Source: Clarireedia homoeocarpa
Lineage: Eukaryota; Ascomycota; Leotiomycetes; Helotiales; Rutstroemiaceae
Reading direction: 5' to 3'
DNA length: 64,000 nucleotides
NCBI GenBank assembly: GCA_001465935.1
Contig: LNKV01000030.1
Coordinates: 677,582 to 741,581, forward strand
Position 1 is the stretch's first letter; each line of letters begins with the position of its first letter. The notes under the pieces were generated by a model. That model did not search any database, was not told the DNA's origin, and worked only from the letters and a program-made list of their open reading frames with translations. The translations under genes and the position numbers were made by a program. Shown here piece after piece: positions 45,135-56,330 of this stretch.

Positions 45135-47258
45135 TTAGTGTTTAGGCCAGGGAGGTGGCTTTTTCCCACTGTTCGCCTTTTTCCACGCGCTTTCGAGTTC
45201 ATTCTTATAAGTAGTGAGGAATTTGTTCTCCGCAGTGAGCTTCTCCCATTCCGATGCTCCATTTGTCGTTGATGCAAAATTGCCAGTGCATTGCTTATGC
45301 TTATATTGAATTCTACCTTCTTTAAGTAGCTTTTGCATCTGGTTGATTCTCGCCTTAAGGTTCGATTGTTGCTTTTTCTGATTGTCCACGCCTTTCTTGC
45401 CCGAACCTTGGTCTTTGCTGTCCCCTCTGTTTTTGTCCCACTTGTTTCCTTTCTCGTTCTTGCCGCCAAAAGACTGGTTTCCAGATCCCAATAGCCTTCC
45501 ATATGGTATATACTGGTCATATGGAGGTAGTGTTCGACCAGGGTATGCTGGCGCGGGCGCGATCTCTGATGGTCTTGTCAATTCCGCCTCGCAAGCGATT
45601 CTTACTCCAGTTGCTTGGCTTGTCTCTGCAGCCATTTCTCTAATCATCGTTGCATCTCCATGTGGAATTAAGTGCCAGTAAGAATTGACCGTCTCCAGTA
45701 GCTGCTTCAATCTCAGGGATAAATATTCCAGCTCGATCCTTGTGAGCATCAATGCCAAAAGATCGTAGTCCCGTTTCGGTTCAGTCGCGGTGTTATCTCG
45801 TTCATGCTGTTCAGGCCAGGCGGGGGGTACCTGTCTGAACATGACAATTCTATTTGTTATGATGGAGATTGAGTTCTGCAGGTCCTGATAGATAGGCCAT
45901 CTTCGCTCATGTCGCTCGTCCAGATCCGTCTTGCGTCCCATATTTGTAATGGGATCTAAGAATTGTCGCATGAGTTTGATTTCTTGTTCTGCGAAAAGTC
46001 CCCGTCCTCTCGTGCCCTGGATCACCTCGTGTACATGGTATGCGCGACCGTTGTCATCGTCATAGGGACCATTCCAGTCGTCCTCACTACCGGGAATAGC
46101 CTCTTCTCGAACTTTGTGCCAAAGGGATAAGACTCGAAAATAAAACCTTTCGACTTCTTTGGTGACAAGGTGTGCGCCAAGGTCCCATCTGTTGAATCTT
46201 GGGATATTCTCAGAATCGGCTCTTGGTGGTGGCGAGCTCCAGATGGGGACTTCTATATTCCTGTCGATTAAGATCATTCTTAAAGTCCTCTCAGAGTCAA
46301 ACAGCCCCAAATAGATGGGCCATATTATTGCTTTAAACGCATCATAAGTTATTGGTGCTGCCAAATTCCTGGTGTTTACAGCACCAACTGATGATGGTAT
46401 AACGCCTGAATCTGCGGGCAAGCGTCCATCCCATACTCCCCTTCTTTCTTGATTCAACTGGGTAATTACGCGGGCACCTTCACGGTTCCTTTCTTGAAGG
46501 AATTGCACATACTCGCTGCTAACTTCCCTCTGCCTAACCTCCTGCTGCAAAGCCTTGATCATGTTCACACTATCCCTAATGTATGTTTGTACGTCGCTTG
46601 GGTACATGCCGACCTCCCTCGCTGCTGCCTCCACCAATTTGTAAAGTTGCTGCATATCTTTTCGAAAACCATCAATTTCTTGTATTGTGTGCTCTGGATA
46701 ATCGATTTGTTTGAGTTTGAATTCATGCACAATTCGACGCACAGCACTTATGAAATCCTCCACAGACACAACGTCGTTCGTCGGTCCTTCTAAATCGCCG
46801 ACGCACGCTTGAATTTGTGATTGTATATCTAACAGTCGATTGAAATGTCTGTCTCGTTCATCACGATATCTGACTTCTTGCTCGGCTCGTTGCTGCGTTC
46901 GTACTCGTGCTGCGTTGAGTTCATTTTGAAGGTCATAGATTGCGCGGGCGGGTGATGCTGGCTCTGCCATGCTGTGCGTTGCTCTAAGAAACCGCTCACA
47001 CATATAGTTTGACCAGCATGAGCAGCTTGGTAGGACTCTGGAGTCTGTTGGGGAGCGATGGCTACAAGCTTCTTTATTGTTGAGGAACTGGTACCACAGG
47101 CCTAAACCCTCGCTCGTATTGGGTTTGTCCATGATTGGTGTATATGGGGACGAGTGCCCTGGGCGCTCTAGGCTGGGTCGAGTCTCTTGCTGTGGCTTTG
47201 AAAAGTTCTGAGCCAATATATATGAGGATGGGCGAGAACGTTCAGTGACGATACTCAC
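45135..47258 (-). CDS. Orphan coiled-coil protein, up to 707 aa
   Basis: One long uninterrupted frame that I do not recognise. The first 96 residues are Pro/Ser-rich and may be untranslated; MAEPASPARAIYDLQNELNA (Met at 46970) is an attractive start because it leads into a heptad-like helical region (about residues 105-290, e.g. RVRTQQRAEQEVRYRDERDR). The middle (about 310-580) is mixed alpha-helical with aromatic residues (ITYDAFKAIIWPIYLGLFDS). The tail is Lys/Gly/Asn/Gln-rich (KGNKWDKNRGDSKDQGSGKK) and ends with a short helix and PPPWPKH. There is no membrane segment, zinc knuckle or protease motif, so a retroelement gag origin is not supported, although the basic tail makes it thinkable. 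Confidence 0.6.
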   Translation of the reverse strand: MSIVTERSRPSSYILAQNFSKPQQETRPSLERPGHSSPYTPIMDKPNTSEGLGLWYQFLNNKEACSHRSPTDSRVLPSCSCWSNYMCERFLRATHSMAEPASPARAIYDLQNELNAARVRTQQRAEQEVRYRDERDRHFNRLLDIQSQIQACVGDLEGPTNDVVSVEDFISAVRRIVHEFKLKQIDYPEHTIQEIDGFRKDMQQLYKLVEAAAREVGMYPSDVQTYIRDSVNMIKALQQEVRQREVSSEYVQFLQERNREGARVITQLNQERRGVWDGRLPADSGVIPSSVGAVNTRNLAAPITYDAFKAIIWPIYLGLFDSERTLRMILIDRNIEVPIWSSPPPRADSENIPRFNRWDLGAHLVTKEVERFYFRVLSLWHKVREEAIPGSEDDWNGPYDDDNGRAYHVHEVIQGTRGRGLFAEQEIKLMRQFLDPITNMGRKTDLDERHERRWPIYQDLQNSISIITNRIVMFRQVPPAWPEQHERDNTATEPKRDYDLLALMLTRIELEYLSLRLKQLLETVNSYWHLIPHGDATMIREMAAETSQATGVRIACEAELTRPSEIAPAPAYPGRTLPPYDQYIPYGRLLGSGNQSFGGKNEKGNKWDKNRGDSKDQGSGKKGVDNQKKQQSNLKARINQMQKLLKEGRIQYKHKQCTGNFASTTNGASEWEKLTAENKFLTTYKNELESAWKKANSGKKPPPWPKH

Positions 47259-47514
47259 AGTCTCACCGTGCAGTTTGGATGATATAGGTTCAAATATTTG
47301 ATTGGAAATTTTAACAAAGAAATCTCAACTGAGGCGAAGTCGCCCCACTGGAATCAAATGTCTTTGATGATACAAAGGAATTGTCAGTTTTCCAGGAACG
47401 GCAACCTTCTTTCGCGACTCATAAAGAATATTCCATTCAAGATCCTCTATATTACTAAGTGGTAGAGTGGATAGTACCTGCCCACCGGAAATATAGCCAA
47501 TAAAGACCAAGCTC

Positions 47515-48561
47515 TTAGATTAAAATTACAAACCCCTCTTCCAAAGCTGATACTAATGCTTCAATGCTTGGATGTCGGTAAAGAAATGTATGGTTGATAG
47601 CTTCTAGGTCGGGTCTCTGTGTCCGCAGGAAGGCATTGATGTTTTCCGCCACCTCTGATAAATGTAGAAAGTCCATCCCACATTCGAAAAGATTTGTCGA
47701 TGAGGATAGATCGCCAACGAATGTGCTTGATATTATACTCAATATACTAGTTGCGAGACTCGATTGCATCATCAAGTTATTCCGCCTTGGATTCTGTTCA
47801 GGATGTTCAGGTACGGTTGCTAGAGCGGTTGATTGTGCAATACCAAGGGTAGGAGGTGGAAATGCTGCTCGAGCCAACGCTGGCTGAAAGTTTTGAGCAA
47901 TAATCTCTGGACATTCATATAGGTTGAGATCCTTCATCAAGGTAGGCTCTTCGGATGGTGTAAAAACGAAGCTCTGAGTGCAGGGTCGCTGGGACGTAGA
48001 TTCATCTAGAGACTTTAACTCTGCTTCATATAACTTCAATACTGCCGTTGCCAGGCCTGTATCGTTCCCACTCTTAGGGAATGGCTTTCCCTGAACCCCA
48101 AGAATAGCAAAATTTCTCGCAGTTTTTTCTTCATCGGATTTATTTGAGCTCGACATCACAATTGTCGTCCAGATCTGTTCCACAAACCTCCTACAATACA
48201 AGCTATCATAAGAGTAGGTCGTGGGCTCGATTATAAGTGCAGCTCGAGACAGAGACTCTCGAGCCATGATGCAGGCCTTTACGAGTGGGTGAGAGGCGAT
48301 AGCATTCTCCCTTCTAACTGAGTCTTGATTATTTATACGAATGGAATAGATTGCTTCGTCCGTCTCGAGATGTAACTTCCCATGACTGCTTACTGGAGAT
48401 TCCTGCCCAATTGATGGAGCGATTATTAGGTAATTCCAGTCATTGACGTTTTCACAGGCCTGAATAGATACCAAATAGCAATCCATGGTACTGGTGGAAG
48501 CTGATAACAAGGCCTTGAGTTCTGAGAGGGATGACATTATATCTCGAGTTGTCCGCGCCAT
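47515..48561 (-). CDS. Decayed fragment of an NRPS-like adenylation/carrier protein
   Basis: The open frame of 348 codons covers only the C-terminal part of an adenylation domain and a carrier domain of the NRPS-like reductase type. Residues 40-60 (NDWNYLIIAPS) and ENAIASHPLVKACIM then SRAALIIEP match the end of the adenylation domain, but the expected YRGRxDD / SNGEK core between them is missing. RRFVEQIWTTI, then GKPFPKSGNDTGLATAVLKL and YEAELKSLDE match the linker that normally reads KPF-GKGT-Y. The carrier reads LFECGMDFLHLSEVAENINA, then HPSIEALVSALEEG; the usual DSL serine that takes phosphopantetheine is Phe298. No thioester or reductase domain follows. The product cannot work as a carrier. 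It is most likely a relic that has kept an open frame. Confidence 0.7.
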   Translation of the reverse strand: MARTTRDIMSSLSELKALLSASTSTMDCYLVSIQACENVNDWNYLIIAPSIGQESPVSSHGKLHLETDEAIYSIRINNQDSVRRENAIASHPLVKACIMARESLSRAALIIEPTTYSYDSLYCRRFVEQIWTTIVMSSSNKSDEEKTARNFAILGVQGKPFPKSGNDTGLATAVLKLYEAELKSLDESTSQRPCTQSFVFTPSEEPTLMKDLNLYECPEIIAQNFQPALARAAFPPPTLGIAQSTALATVPEHPEQNPRRNNLMMQSSLATSILSIISSTFVGDLSSSTNLFECGMDFLHLSEVAENINAFLRTQRPDLEAINHTFLYRHPSIEALVSALEEGFVILI

Positions 48562-49148
48562 CTAGTCAGCAGATTTTCTCCTGCATCCACTAGATATGTC
48601 ATTGAAGCATGCTTTCACAAACTAGCACAAACTAGCAAAATCAATTTTGACCAAAACATAGAATGCCGGTTGATCATTGTTCTCTACAAGAAATAACCGT
48701 TGACGGCGAGTTGTGCCACGTAAACGTGTCTTGTAAGAAAAACAAACAGTTGGTATGACTGGCTTTGACAAATTGAAAATTGATGTAATCTGATTGGCTC
48801 TAGAACTCCCCAGCTACCAACAGTTGCATTTCCTAACCGGGGTAGTTACGTATAACGCTAAGCCCTGTGTCCCAACCGCCTCACATCATTTTGTAGCTCA
48901 TCTAAATTTATGCAAATTGTACTTCACAAGAATTATAAATACAGAAGATACTGCAAGATCAAAAAGAGAAAAAAAGAAGAAAAAAAACTGACCTTCGTCT
49001 TATCACCAGTCTCAGATTCCGCACGACCTCTCCTTGGAATCTGGGCTGCATCCCCTCGATCTTAGACTTCCAAGCAAACACTAGAATTCACCAAGTCCCT
49101 GCATGATAGTCCGAGTCAAGAAGGCCCCCAGATACAAGAATCACTACT
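48562..49148. other. Divergent intergenic region
   Basis: It separates the NRPS-like fragment (minus) from the dehydrogenase (plus). An A-rich tract lies near 48960-48990. No other feature is seen. Confidence 0.5.
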
Positions 49149-50236
49149 ATGGCCTTCGACGATAACTTGGGAGTCGTTCTAGTAGCAGGCGGCTGTGGTT
49201 ACGTTGGCGGAAACCTAGTCAAGCTTCTACGTGAGAGGACTTCTGCCGACGTCCATGTGATGAGCCGAAATCCCACGGAAAACATCCGGCTGGACGTCCA
49301 ATGCCATGCAGGGGATATTACCAATCATCAGGAAGTTACCGAAATCCTTGAGAAAGTAAAACCCCAGGTTATATTCCATACAGTATCTCCGGCCTACACA
49401 GAACCCGCGCGAACTCTGCGACATGTTAACATCGAAGGAACGCGCGTTCTGCTAGAATGTGCGGCCGAGAACAAAAGTGTTCGTGCATTGGTTTACACCA
49501 GCTCCGATTCAGCAGTTATTCAGGCTCCAGGGATAAAACTTACTGAGGATACAGCGAAGCTGTACACGGAGTCTAGTAACTGCAATCTCTACGCAAAGAC
49601 AAAAGGCATCGCCGAAGCCATGGTCCCAGCTGCCAACAATCCTCCTATATTGTACACAGCCACTCTCCGCGTGCCAATTATGTATGGCGAAGACAATGAT
49701 AAGGTCATGGGAGTTCTATTAGGTGAAGTCAAGAAGAAGCAGCATGCGATGCAAGTCGGTGATAACAAACGAACATCTGAGTTCTTGTATGTTGAAAGCG
49801 CTTGTATGGCGCATATTAAAGCTGCCCAGGCTCTCGTGGCTGAAGCAGCAGCGGATGCTGAGGGAAGGCGAACACAAAGAGTGGGAAAGTGAATGGTGAG
49901 GCTTTCTTCGTCTCGGACGGAGTTAACTTGCCGTACTTCACCTGGGCACGAAAGGTATATGCGTTCGCGGGGCACCCGGTGACCGACAACGAGATCAAGT
50001 CCATGCCGTACGGATTGGTGTGGACAGTTGCATTTGTGAGTGAATGGTTGTATTGGGCTTGCTCGTTCGGGACGAAAGCACCGAATTTGAGGCAAGGGGC
50101 CATTGAATATCTGGCTGGTGGATCACATTGGGATATCAGCAAGGCGAAAGAAAGGTTGGGATTTGAGCCCGTGGCCGATCAAGATGAGGTTTTGAAAAGG
50201 GTGACTGCATACGAAGCGAAATGCCTGAGGGTTTAG
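49149..50236 (+). CDS. 3-beta-HSD / sterol C4-decarboxylase-type dehydrogenase, frame break near 49862-49888
   Basis: Extended short-chain dehydrogenase related to Erg26 and other NAD(P)-dependent 3-beta-hydroxysteroid dehydrogenases. The first frame has the nucleotide motif VAGGCGYVGGNLV at the start, HTVSPAYTEP, a catalytic Ser in YTSSDSAV and the YxxxK pair in NLYAKTKGIAE; it stops at 49889. A second frame continues at once with KVNGEAFFVSDGVNLPYFTW and runs to 50236 (ending EAKCLRV). The two frames differ by one base within 49862-49888. Either a one-base deletion broke the gene, or a weak 44-nt intron (49836-49879, GTGGCT to AAAG) joins them in frame, reading AQAL-SGKVNGEAFF. Substrate unknown. 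Confidence 0.75.
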
Positions 50237-51804
50237 AATTCTTTCGGCTGTCCTGGTAGAACTAGCGGTGGTGTGAAAACTCCAAAAGTGACGCCACTTC
50301 TAGAGAAGTGACAATTTGGGCTTATATTTGGTTTCACAGGTGGAGGCGGGGTTAAGTCTCTCGATTTCGACGATCTTTGTAGCTGTCGATGTTTCTTTCG
50401 TCGTCTGCCTGCACCTGCACCTGCACCTGCATCGTGAACTTGTCTTTATCCTCATTTGTATTCACACTTGCATGCGCATCTGCATCGTAAGAGTTCTTTG
50501 ACAACAGTAGGCAAGCTGAGCACGATGACATAGAAAGTGTGCATCAAGAGGCGCATTGATATTTGCAACATCTGCAAGAGTGCCATTAAGTCCATCAAGT
50601 AAGCAGAGAGTCTTCCTCGAATACCACCACCGACAGGAAACTCGGAGAGCCTTGCATACATCGCGCGATTAAGTAATCATGATTTGATGCATGAAAGTTC
50701 TATTTGCAGACGAATCACACCTCAATGCCCAATTGATTAGCTTTCGTGAAGATGGCTGAATGGTCACTTGGTGAGGAGGCGGCATATGTAAAGACAGCAT
50801 TTACCAGCCACAATGCAGCTGGCGACGTCCAAAATCATTGCAAGTGCATATTCTGCTCATCAATGTGAACTGATACTATCGCGGGGGGTAAGTGGGCGAA
50901 GCGGGATGCCTTCAGTGCGTACTTCGTACTCGTAACCTACTCGTCAAATTCTGACACGGAATAGGACTTTGATATCGAAGAAGTTTCCGACGAGCAATAA
51001 AACCGTCGCCCCTTTTCCATAACCATTTACATAACGTCACCCTGTTGTTGCGAGCGGGAGATAAAAATTGGGTTCGGCCATCGCCGGCGCCTGCCTCGGC
51101 CATACTGCAATCGGGAGTAAGTTGGGCCGAAGGATTATACATTATCCGGCCTTTGGCCCAATGATGGATTGTTCCGAGTAGAGGGGAGAAGGGCAAGAGG
51201 CCAACACGGAGCCGCAGGTTTCATGTCCCGATGCTTGGCCTTATTAACCTCGGTGGTGGGGTGGGGAGCATAATGCCACGAAAAGTCCAGAAAATGTTGC
51301 ACACAACAATGCTTCGTATATTTCCCGATGTAAGTTATGTGTAGGCGGATATACTAGATGCCCTGCCGGCCATACGTACCACGCCATGCGCTGTGTCATG
51401 TAATTCTAATTGCCGTTCTCCGGCGGGACTAAGCCAAGCTGCAGAACTGCGTCCCTCTACATCGAATCGTGTCCTTGCCATATCTGATTTTCCCTGTCGA
51501 CGTGGAGCCAACGATGCCAAAGCTTCTCATATGATATGCGGTGCACCATGCCATACGGCGAAGATTTCCACTCGCTACTCGGCAAGATGGAGTCTGCATC
51601 GGAGTTGCCATTGATTCCTTGCATTAGAGGTTGTGTGCAGGACGAGCTATTCTCCGACTGCCTTTGTAGCTCAAGCGTATATATAGCGTCTGGCACGACC
51701 ATCTTTTCAGATGAAATTCTGGATGATCAACAACAACACATTCACAATCCTTAGAGCCCAACCGGCCACGAACAGACACATCGACTTCGCCTCACCAATT
51801 CATT
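50237..51804. other. Intergenic of 1.6 kb
   Basis: No gene supported. It contains a (CACCTG)n run near 50410-50432. Frames on both strands near 51335-51754 overlap and are motif-free. It should include the promoter of the CYP505 gene. Confidence 0.5.
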
Positions 51805-54800
51805 ATGGCAACTGAAGAGATCCCAGGACCACCTGGTCTTCCTTTCTTAGGAAATTTCGCTGATGTTGACCCCGCTAATTCTATGATGAGTCTGTCGCGC
51901 CTTGCAGATATCTATGGTATGCTTAGCTCTATGTTTACCAGTGCGTGCAATGAAAATGCTAATACATTCCTTCACCAGGCCCCATATTCAAACTCAACCT
52001 CGGAGGCACCGAACGATTGTACATCACGACACGAGATCTGCTTAACGAGATATGCGACGAGAAGAGATTCACAAAACTTGTCGCTGGCAGTTTGAACGAG
52101 GTTAGAAACGGAATTGGAGATGGCCTCTTCACTGCAAGACACGGGGAACACAATTGGGAGCTGGCACATCGTGTCTTAATGCCTGGTGGGTGCCTATTCA
52201 ATTTACTCGTCAAATAGATAAACCGGCTCTACTAACCTGCAAACCAGCTTTTGGGCCTATTTCCATTCGTGGAATGTACGATGAAATGCATGACATAGCT
52301 TCGCAACTCGTCATTAAATGGGCGAGATTTGGCCCAAAGGAAAAGATCGATGTGAGTGCTGACTTCACAAGACTTACACTTGACTCTATCGCACTGTAAG
52401 TATATTCACCGGAAGCAAAAGCTGCAGATGTATGACTAACAGCATAGATGCGCCATGGGTACCCGGTTTAATAGCTTCTACCACGAGGAGATGCATCCAT
52501 TTGTAAATGCTATGACAGATTTTCTGTTCGAATCTGGAGTGCGAGGACAACGACCTGCCGTTGCTAATTACCTTATGCGTTCAGCACAGAGAAAGTACGA
52601 CTCTGATATCGAGCTACTTCAGCGCGTCGCTAAGGAACTTTTGGAGGATCGCCGAGCCCACCCAAACGATAAAAAGGATCTGTTGAATGCCATGATCAAT
52701 GGGAGAGACCCCCAAACTGGAGAAGGCTTGTCCGACTCAAATATTCTTAATAACATGATCACGTTTCTGATTGCTGGTATGCTACATTCTCCGCCATGAA
52801 TTGAGACAAAACTGACTTCTTTAGGGCATGAGACTACAAGTGGCATGCTCTCTTTCCTCTTCTACAATCTTTTGAAGAATCCATCAGCATATCAGAGGAT
52901 TCAGCGCGAAGTCGACGAGGTCGTTGGCCGAGGTCCTGTCACTGTCGATCACATGTCCAAACTTCCTTTTGTGGAGGCTTGTCTGCGTGAAACATTAAGA
53001 TTAACTCCTACAGCTCCGGCGTTTACCGTACACCCTTCGCCTGATTCGACGGAGAACCCAACAATTATCGGCGGAAAATACGAAGTTAAGAAAGGGCAGT
53101 CAGTCATGGCCCTCATACCTTGTATTCACCGTGATCCCAGTGTTTACGGCGCCGATGCCACTGTTTTCAAGCCTGAACGAATGATAGACGAAGAGTTTAA
53201 GAAGCTACCACCTAATTCGTGGAAACCCTTTGGCAATGGAATGCGAGGCTGTATTGGGCGACCCTTCGCATGGCAAGAGGCGATATTGACAGTGGCCATG
53301 CTTTTCCAGACCTTCAATTTCAGGCTTGATGACCCAAGTTACAATCTCCAGATCAAACAAACCTTGACTATCAAACCGAAGGACCTCTATATGCACGCAA
53401 CGCTACGAGATCATATTGACCCAATTTATCTTGAGCGGATGCTTCATGTTGACACGTCAAAGGAGGCAAAAGAAAAGGGGCCGAAGATAGAAACTTCGAC
53501 TACCAACGACGAGCAAAAAGAACCGATGACCATTCTCTATGGATCCAACTCTGGTACTTGCGAAGCTCTTGCTCAGAATCTTGCAAGGGAAGCTGCAACT
53601 CGAGGTTTCAAGGTAAAAGTGGATCCTCTCGATTCTGCCGTGGATAATATCCCCAAAAATGAACCCGTGATCATGATATCCGCAAGCTATGAGGGTCAAC
53701 CTCCTGATAATGCAGCTCATTTTGTGGAATGGCTTGAGCATCTGAAAGGACCAGACGCACTTAAAGGAATCAAATATGCTGTCTATGGTTGCGGAAATCG
53801 TAAGTCTTCATGCCTAAGTTTCAGAACGCTTGCTAACTCCGACTAGATGACTGGGTATCGACCTTCCATAGGATTCCAAAGCTTCTGGATTCTAGCTTTG
53901 AAGAACATGGAGCTACTAGGTTTACAGAAGCCGGACTGGGTGACGTAGCTGATGGCGACATTTTCCAGAGCTTCGACGAATGGCAAGATAAGTATTTGTG
54001 GACTGTGTTGAGCAGTAAAGCAGATCGTGAAGAAGACATTGGACTTGAAATTGAGGTTGACACAAGCTCACGATCCTCAAAATTGCGTCAGGATGTTCGG
54101 GAATCTGTTGTAATCAGCAACACCATCCTTACCGCTCCAGGTGAACCTGAAAAGAGAAATATTTCCCTCCGACTACCGACCGGGATGACTTACAAGGCAG
54201 GAGATTACATGGCAGTACTTCCGCTCAACAACTCCAAGACCGTCCGTCGTGTTCTGAAACACTTTGGTCTGCCTTGGGATGCTATGTTGACCATCAAGAC
54301 TGGTACTAATACGACATTACCTACTGGACATCCTATCTCCGCCATGGATGTGTTGGGGGCTTATGTTGAGCTAAGTCAACCAGCAACTCGCAAGGTAGGT
54401 TTGCCATGAATTGAATGCGGCGTCATACTTACTTGGTTTAGAATATCGCGAAAATTGCAGCCAGTACAACTGATCCGGAAGCACGAAAAACAATTGAAAA
54501 ATTGGGCCAGGAAGACTTCGAGAAAGAAGTCTTCCTCAAACGCCGATCACCGCTAGACATCCTTGAAGAGTACCCATCCGCTGCGTTGTCCCTTGGAGAC
54601 TTCATGGCTATGCTTCCACCGATGCGCATTCGTCAATACTCAATCTCCTCATCTCCCCTCGAGGATCCCACTGTCGCTACCTTGACTTGGTCTGTTCTTG
54701 ACACACCTTCAAAGGCTGCTGACTCGAAGAGACATCTTGGTGTCGCATCGAACTATCTCTCGTTCGTGGAACCAGGCGATCGGGTTCATGTTGCCGTCAA

Positions 54801-55317
54801 GCCAAGCCGGGGAGCATTCCACCCTCCAATGGATCTTGAAAATACTCCAGTTATCATGATCTGTGCGGGAACCGGTTTGGCTCCGTTCCGAGCATTTGTC
54901 CAAGAAAGAGCTTGGCAAATCGGGGCGGGAAGGAAACTGGCTCCTGCATATCTCTTCATCGGCTGTGCGCATCCTGAGAAAGATGCTTTGTATGCTGATG
55001 AATTGAAAAAGTGGCAGGAAGATGGTGTTGTGAAAGTTTATTACGCTTACTCACAAGCCAGTGATCAAAGCAAGGGATGTCGTCATGTGCAAGATCGAGT
55101 TTGGGAAGAGAAAGAAGAGATCAAGAACGCTTTTAATGATGGAGCCATGTTGTATGTCTGCGGATCTAGCATGGTCGGAGAGAGTGTGGCTTCTATGGTT
55201 AAGAAAATCTACCAAGACGCGGCACATAATGTCGGCAAGCCGAAATCAGATGAGGAGGTTGAAGATTGGTTCCAGAATATCAAGAATGATCGGTATGCTT
55301 CGGATGTATTTGCTTGA
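51805..55317 (+). CDS. CYP505-type self-sufficient cytochrome P450 (P450-reductase fusion)
   Basis: Bifunctional monooxygenase like fungal P450foxy or bacterial P450-BM3, usually hydroxylating fatty acids or a cluster metabolite. Seven exons (51805-51916, 51979-52185, 52248-52395, 52448-52776, 52825-53799, 53847-54394, 54442-55317) give 1064 aa with all phases consistent. Heme domain: IPGPPGLPFLGN at the start, AGHETTSGML in helix I, ETLRLTPTAPAF, and the heme loop FGNGMRGCIGRPFAW with Cys408. FMN domain: TILYGSNSGTCEALAQNLA. FAD/NADPH domain: RIRQYSISSSPL, AGTGLAPFRAFVQERAW and the C-terminal YASDVFA. There is no N-terminal membrane anchor, so it is soluble. No defect was found, although its neighbours are broken. 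Confidence 0.94.
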
Positions 55318-55754
55318 GCAATCTACGATACTGCGGAAAGGTAGTCAGCTGCACACGTGTTTTTCCAATTACAATTATATTTGTTAATCAACCACGCACC
55401 TTTGGCACTATGTGTAAACCCCCTCAATTAAAAGATTTAGGATGAAATGCTTTCTAATAAGTGCTACTTTGCTACATGCGGACAGTGATTCTAACCAGCT
55501 CACGAATTGACTATGCGGCGCATGATTCCCTGCAAGAAATTAGACATCCAAATACCAAATGGCAGGCAACACATTGATCGATGGTTAGCAAAGATCAGGA
55601 TTTAAAGTCAATATTTGGCAAAGAGGAGATGGGTGAGGTGTGTTGGATCTGTCATGATCTCATGAACAATGTTGATAGCTTCATTTGAACACTTCTTGGC
55701 CTTTCTAGCAATATATCACAAAACCTCTGAAGCTTACCAAACAAGAAAGAGAGT
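55318..55754. other. CYP505 3' flank
   Basis: Nothing recognised. Confidence 0.5.
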
Positions 55755-56330
55755 AAGCTGCTCATCATTACTGGTTCGACGGGCTAAATGAACTTCATAG
55801 TACTCCTCGAGACTCTAGAAGCAGGGTACAATGTTCGCGGAACTTTATGCCCTTATACTGGACTAGGAAAATTACGATCAAACCCCCGGCTACATCAGTA
55901 TGTTTTCGGGAATTGGATTTCATTCATCGAGGGACCCGATATCACAACCGCCTGAGCTTACGAAGTCGCCATGAAGGACATCATCGACAATGTAATCCAT
56001 GCCGCTTCACCACTACCATTGCCTGGAAAGAATTCTCGCCCCGATATCATTGATCCGACGATTAAAAGTACTGCCAACATTTTCGATGCGGCCCACGAAG
56101 TGGCCACAGTAAAGCGTATCCTCATCACCATTTCCATCCTGGGAAATATGCCTTAACCCGCCTACCAGCGACACCCGCGCATGTCTGAGGTGAAAGAACC
56201 GACAGCTAACATCTCTAAGGCTTACTGCGCAGCTAGAATCTCCGTGCTCTTGAAGCTTTTGGGAGGAGTTGAGGCTGGGTACATGGAACACGATGACTGC
56301 GGTTTGGCACAGTGGGATGCAGCTCATTGA
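55755..56330 (+). pseudogene. Pseudogene of a dihydroflavonol-reductase-like SDR
   Basis: One frame reads a recognisable extended SDR: KLLIITGSTG, then VLLETLEAGYNVRGT, IDNVIHAASPLPLPGKNSRP then DIIDPTIKSTANIFDAAHEV, ATVKRILITISILG, and later PTANISKAYCA. The frame contains stops at 55785 (right after the nucleotide motif), 55953 and 56154. Compared with functional relatives, the Tyr of YxxxK is retained in the AYCAAR context (normally YxxSK) and the Lys is lost. Stretches between the motifs look shortened. No intron placement would remove all three stops. The family is NAD(P)-dependent ketone/aldehyde reductases. Confidence 0.8.

Noticed and set aside
45135..47258. Retrotransposon gag origin of the 707-aa protein
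   Set aside because: No zinc knuckle, no following pol gene and no long terminal repeats nearby.
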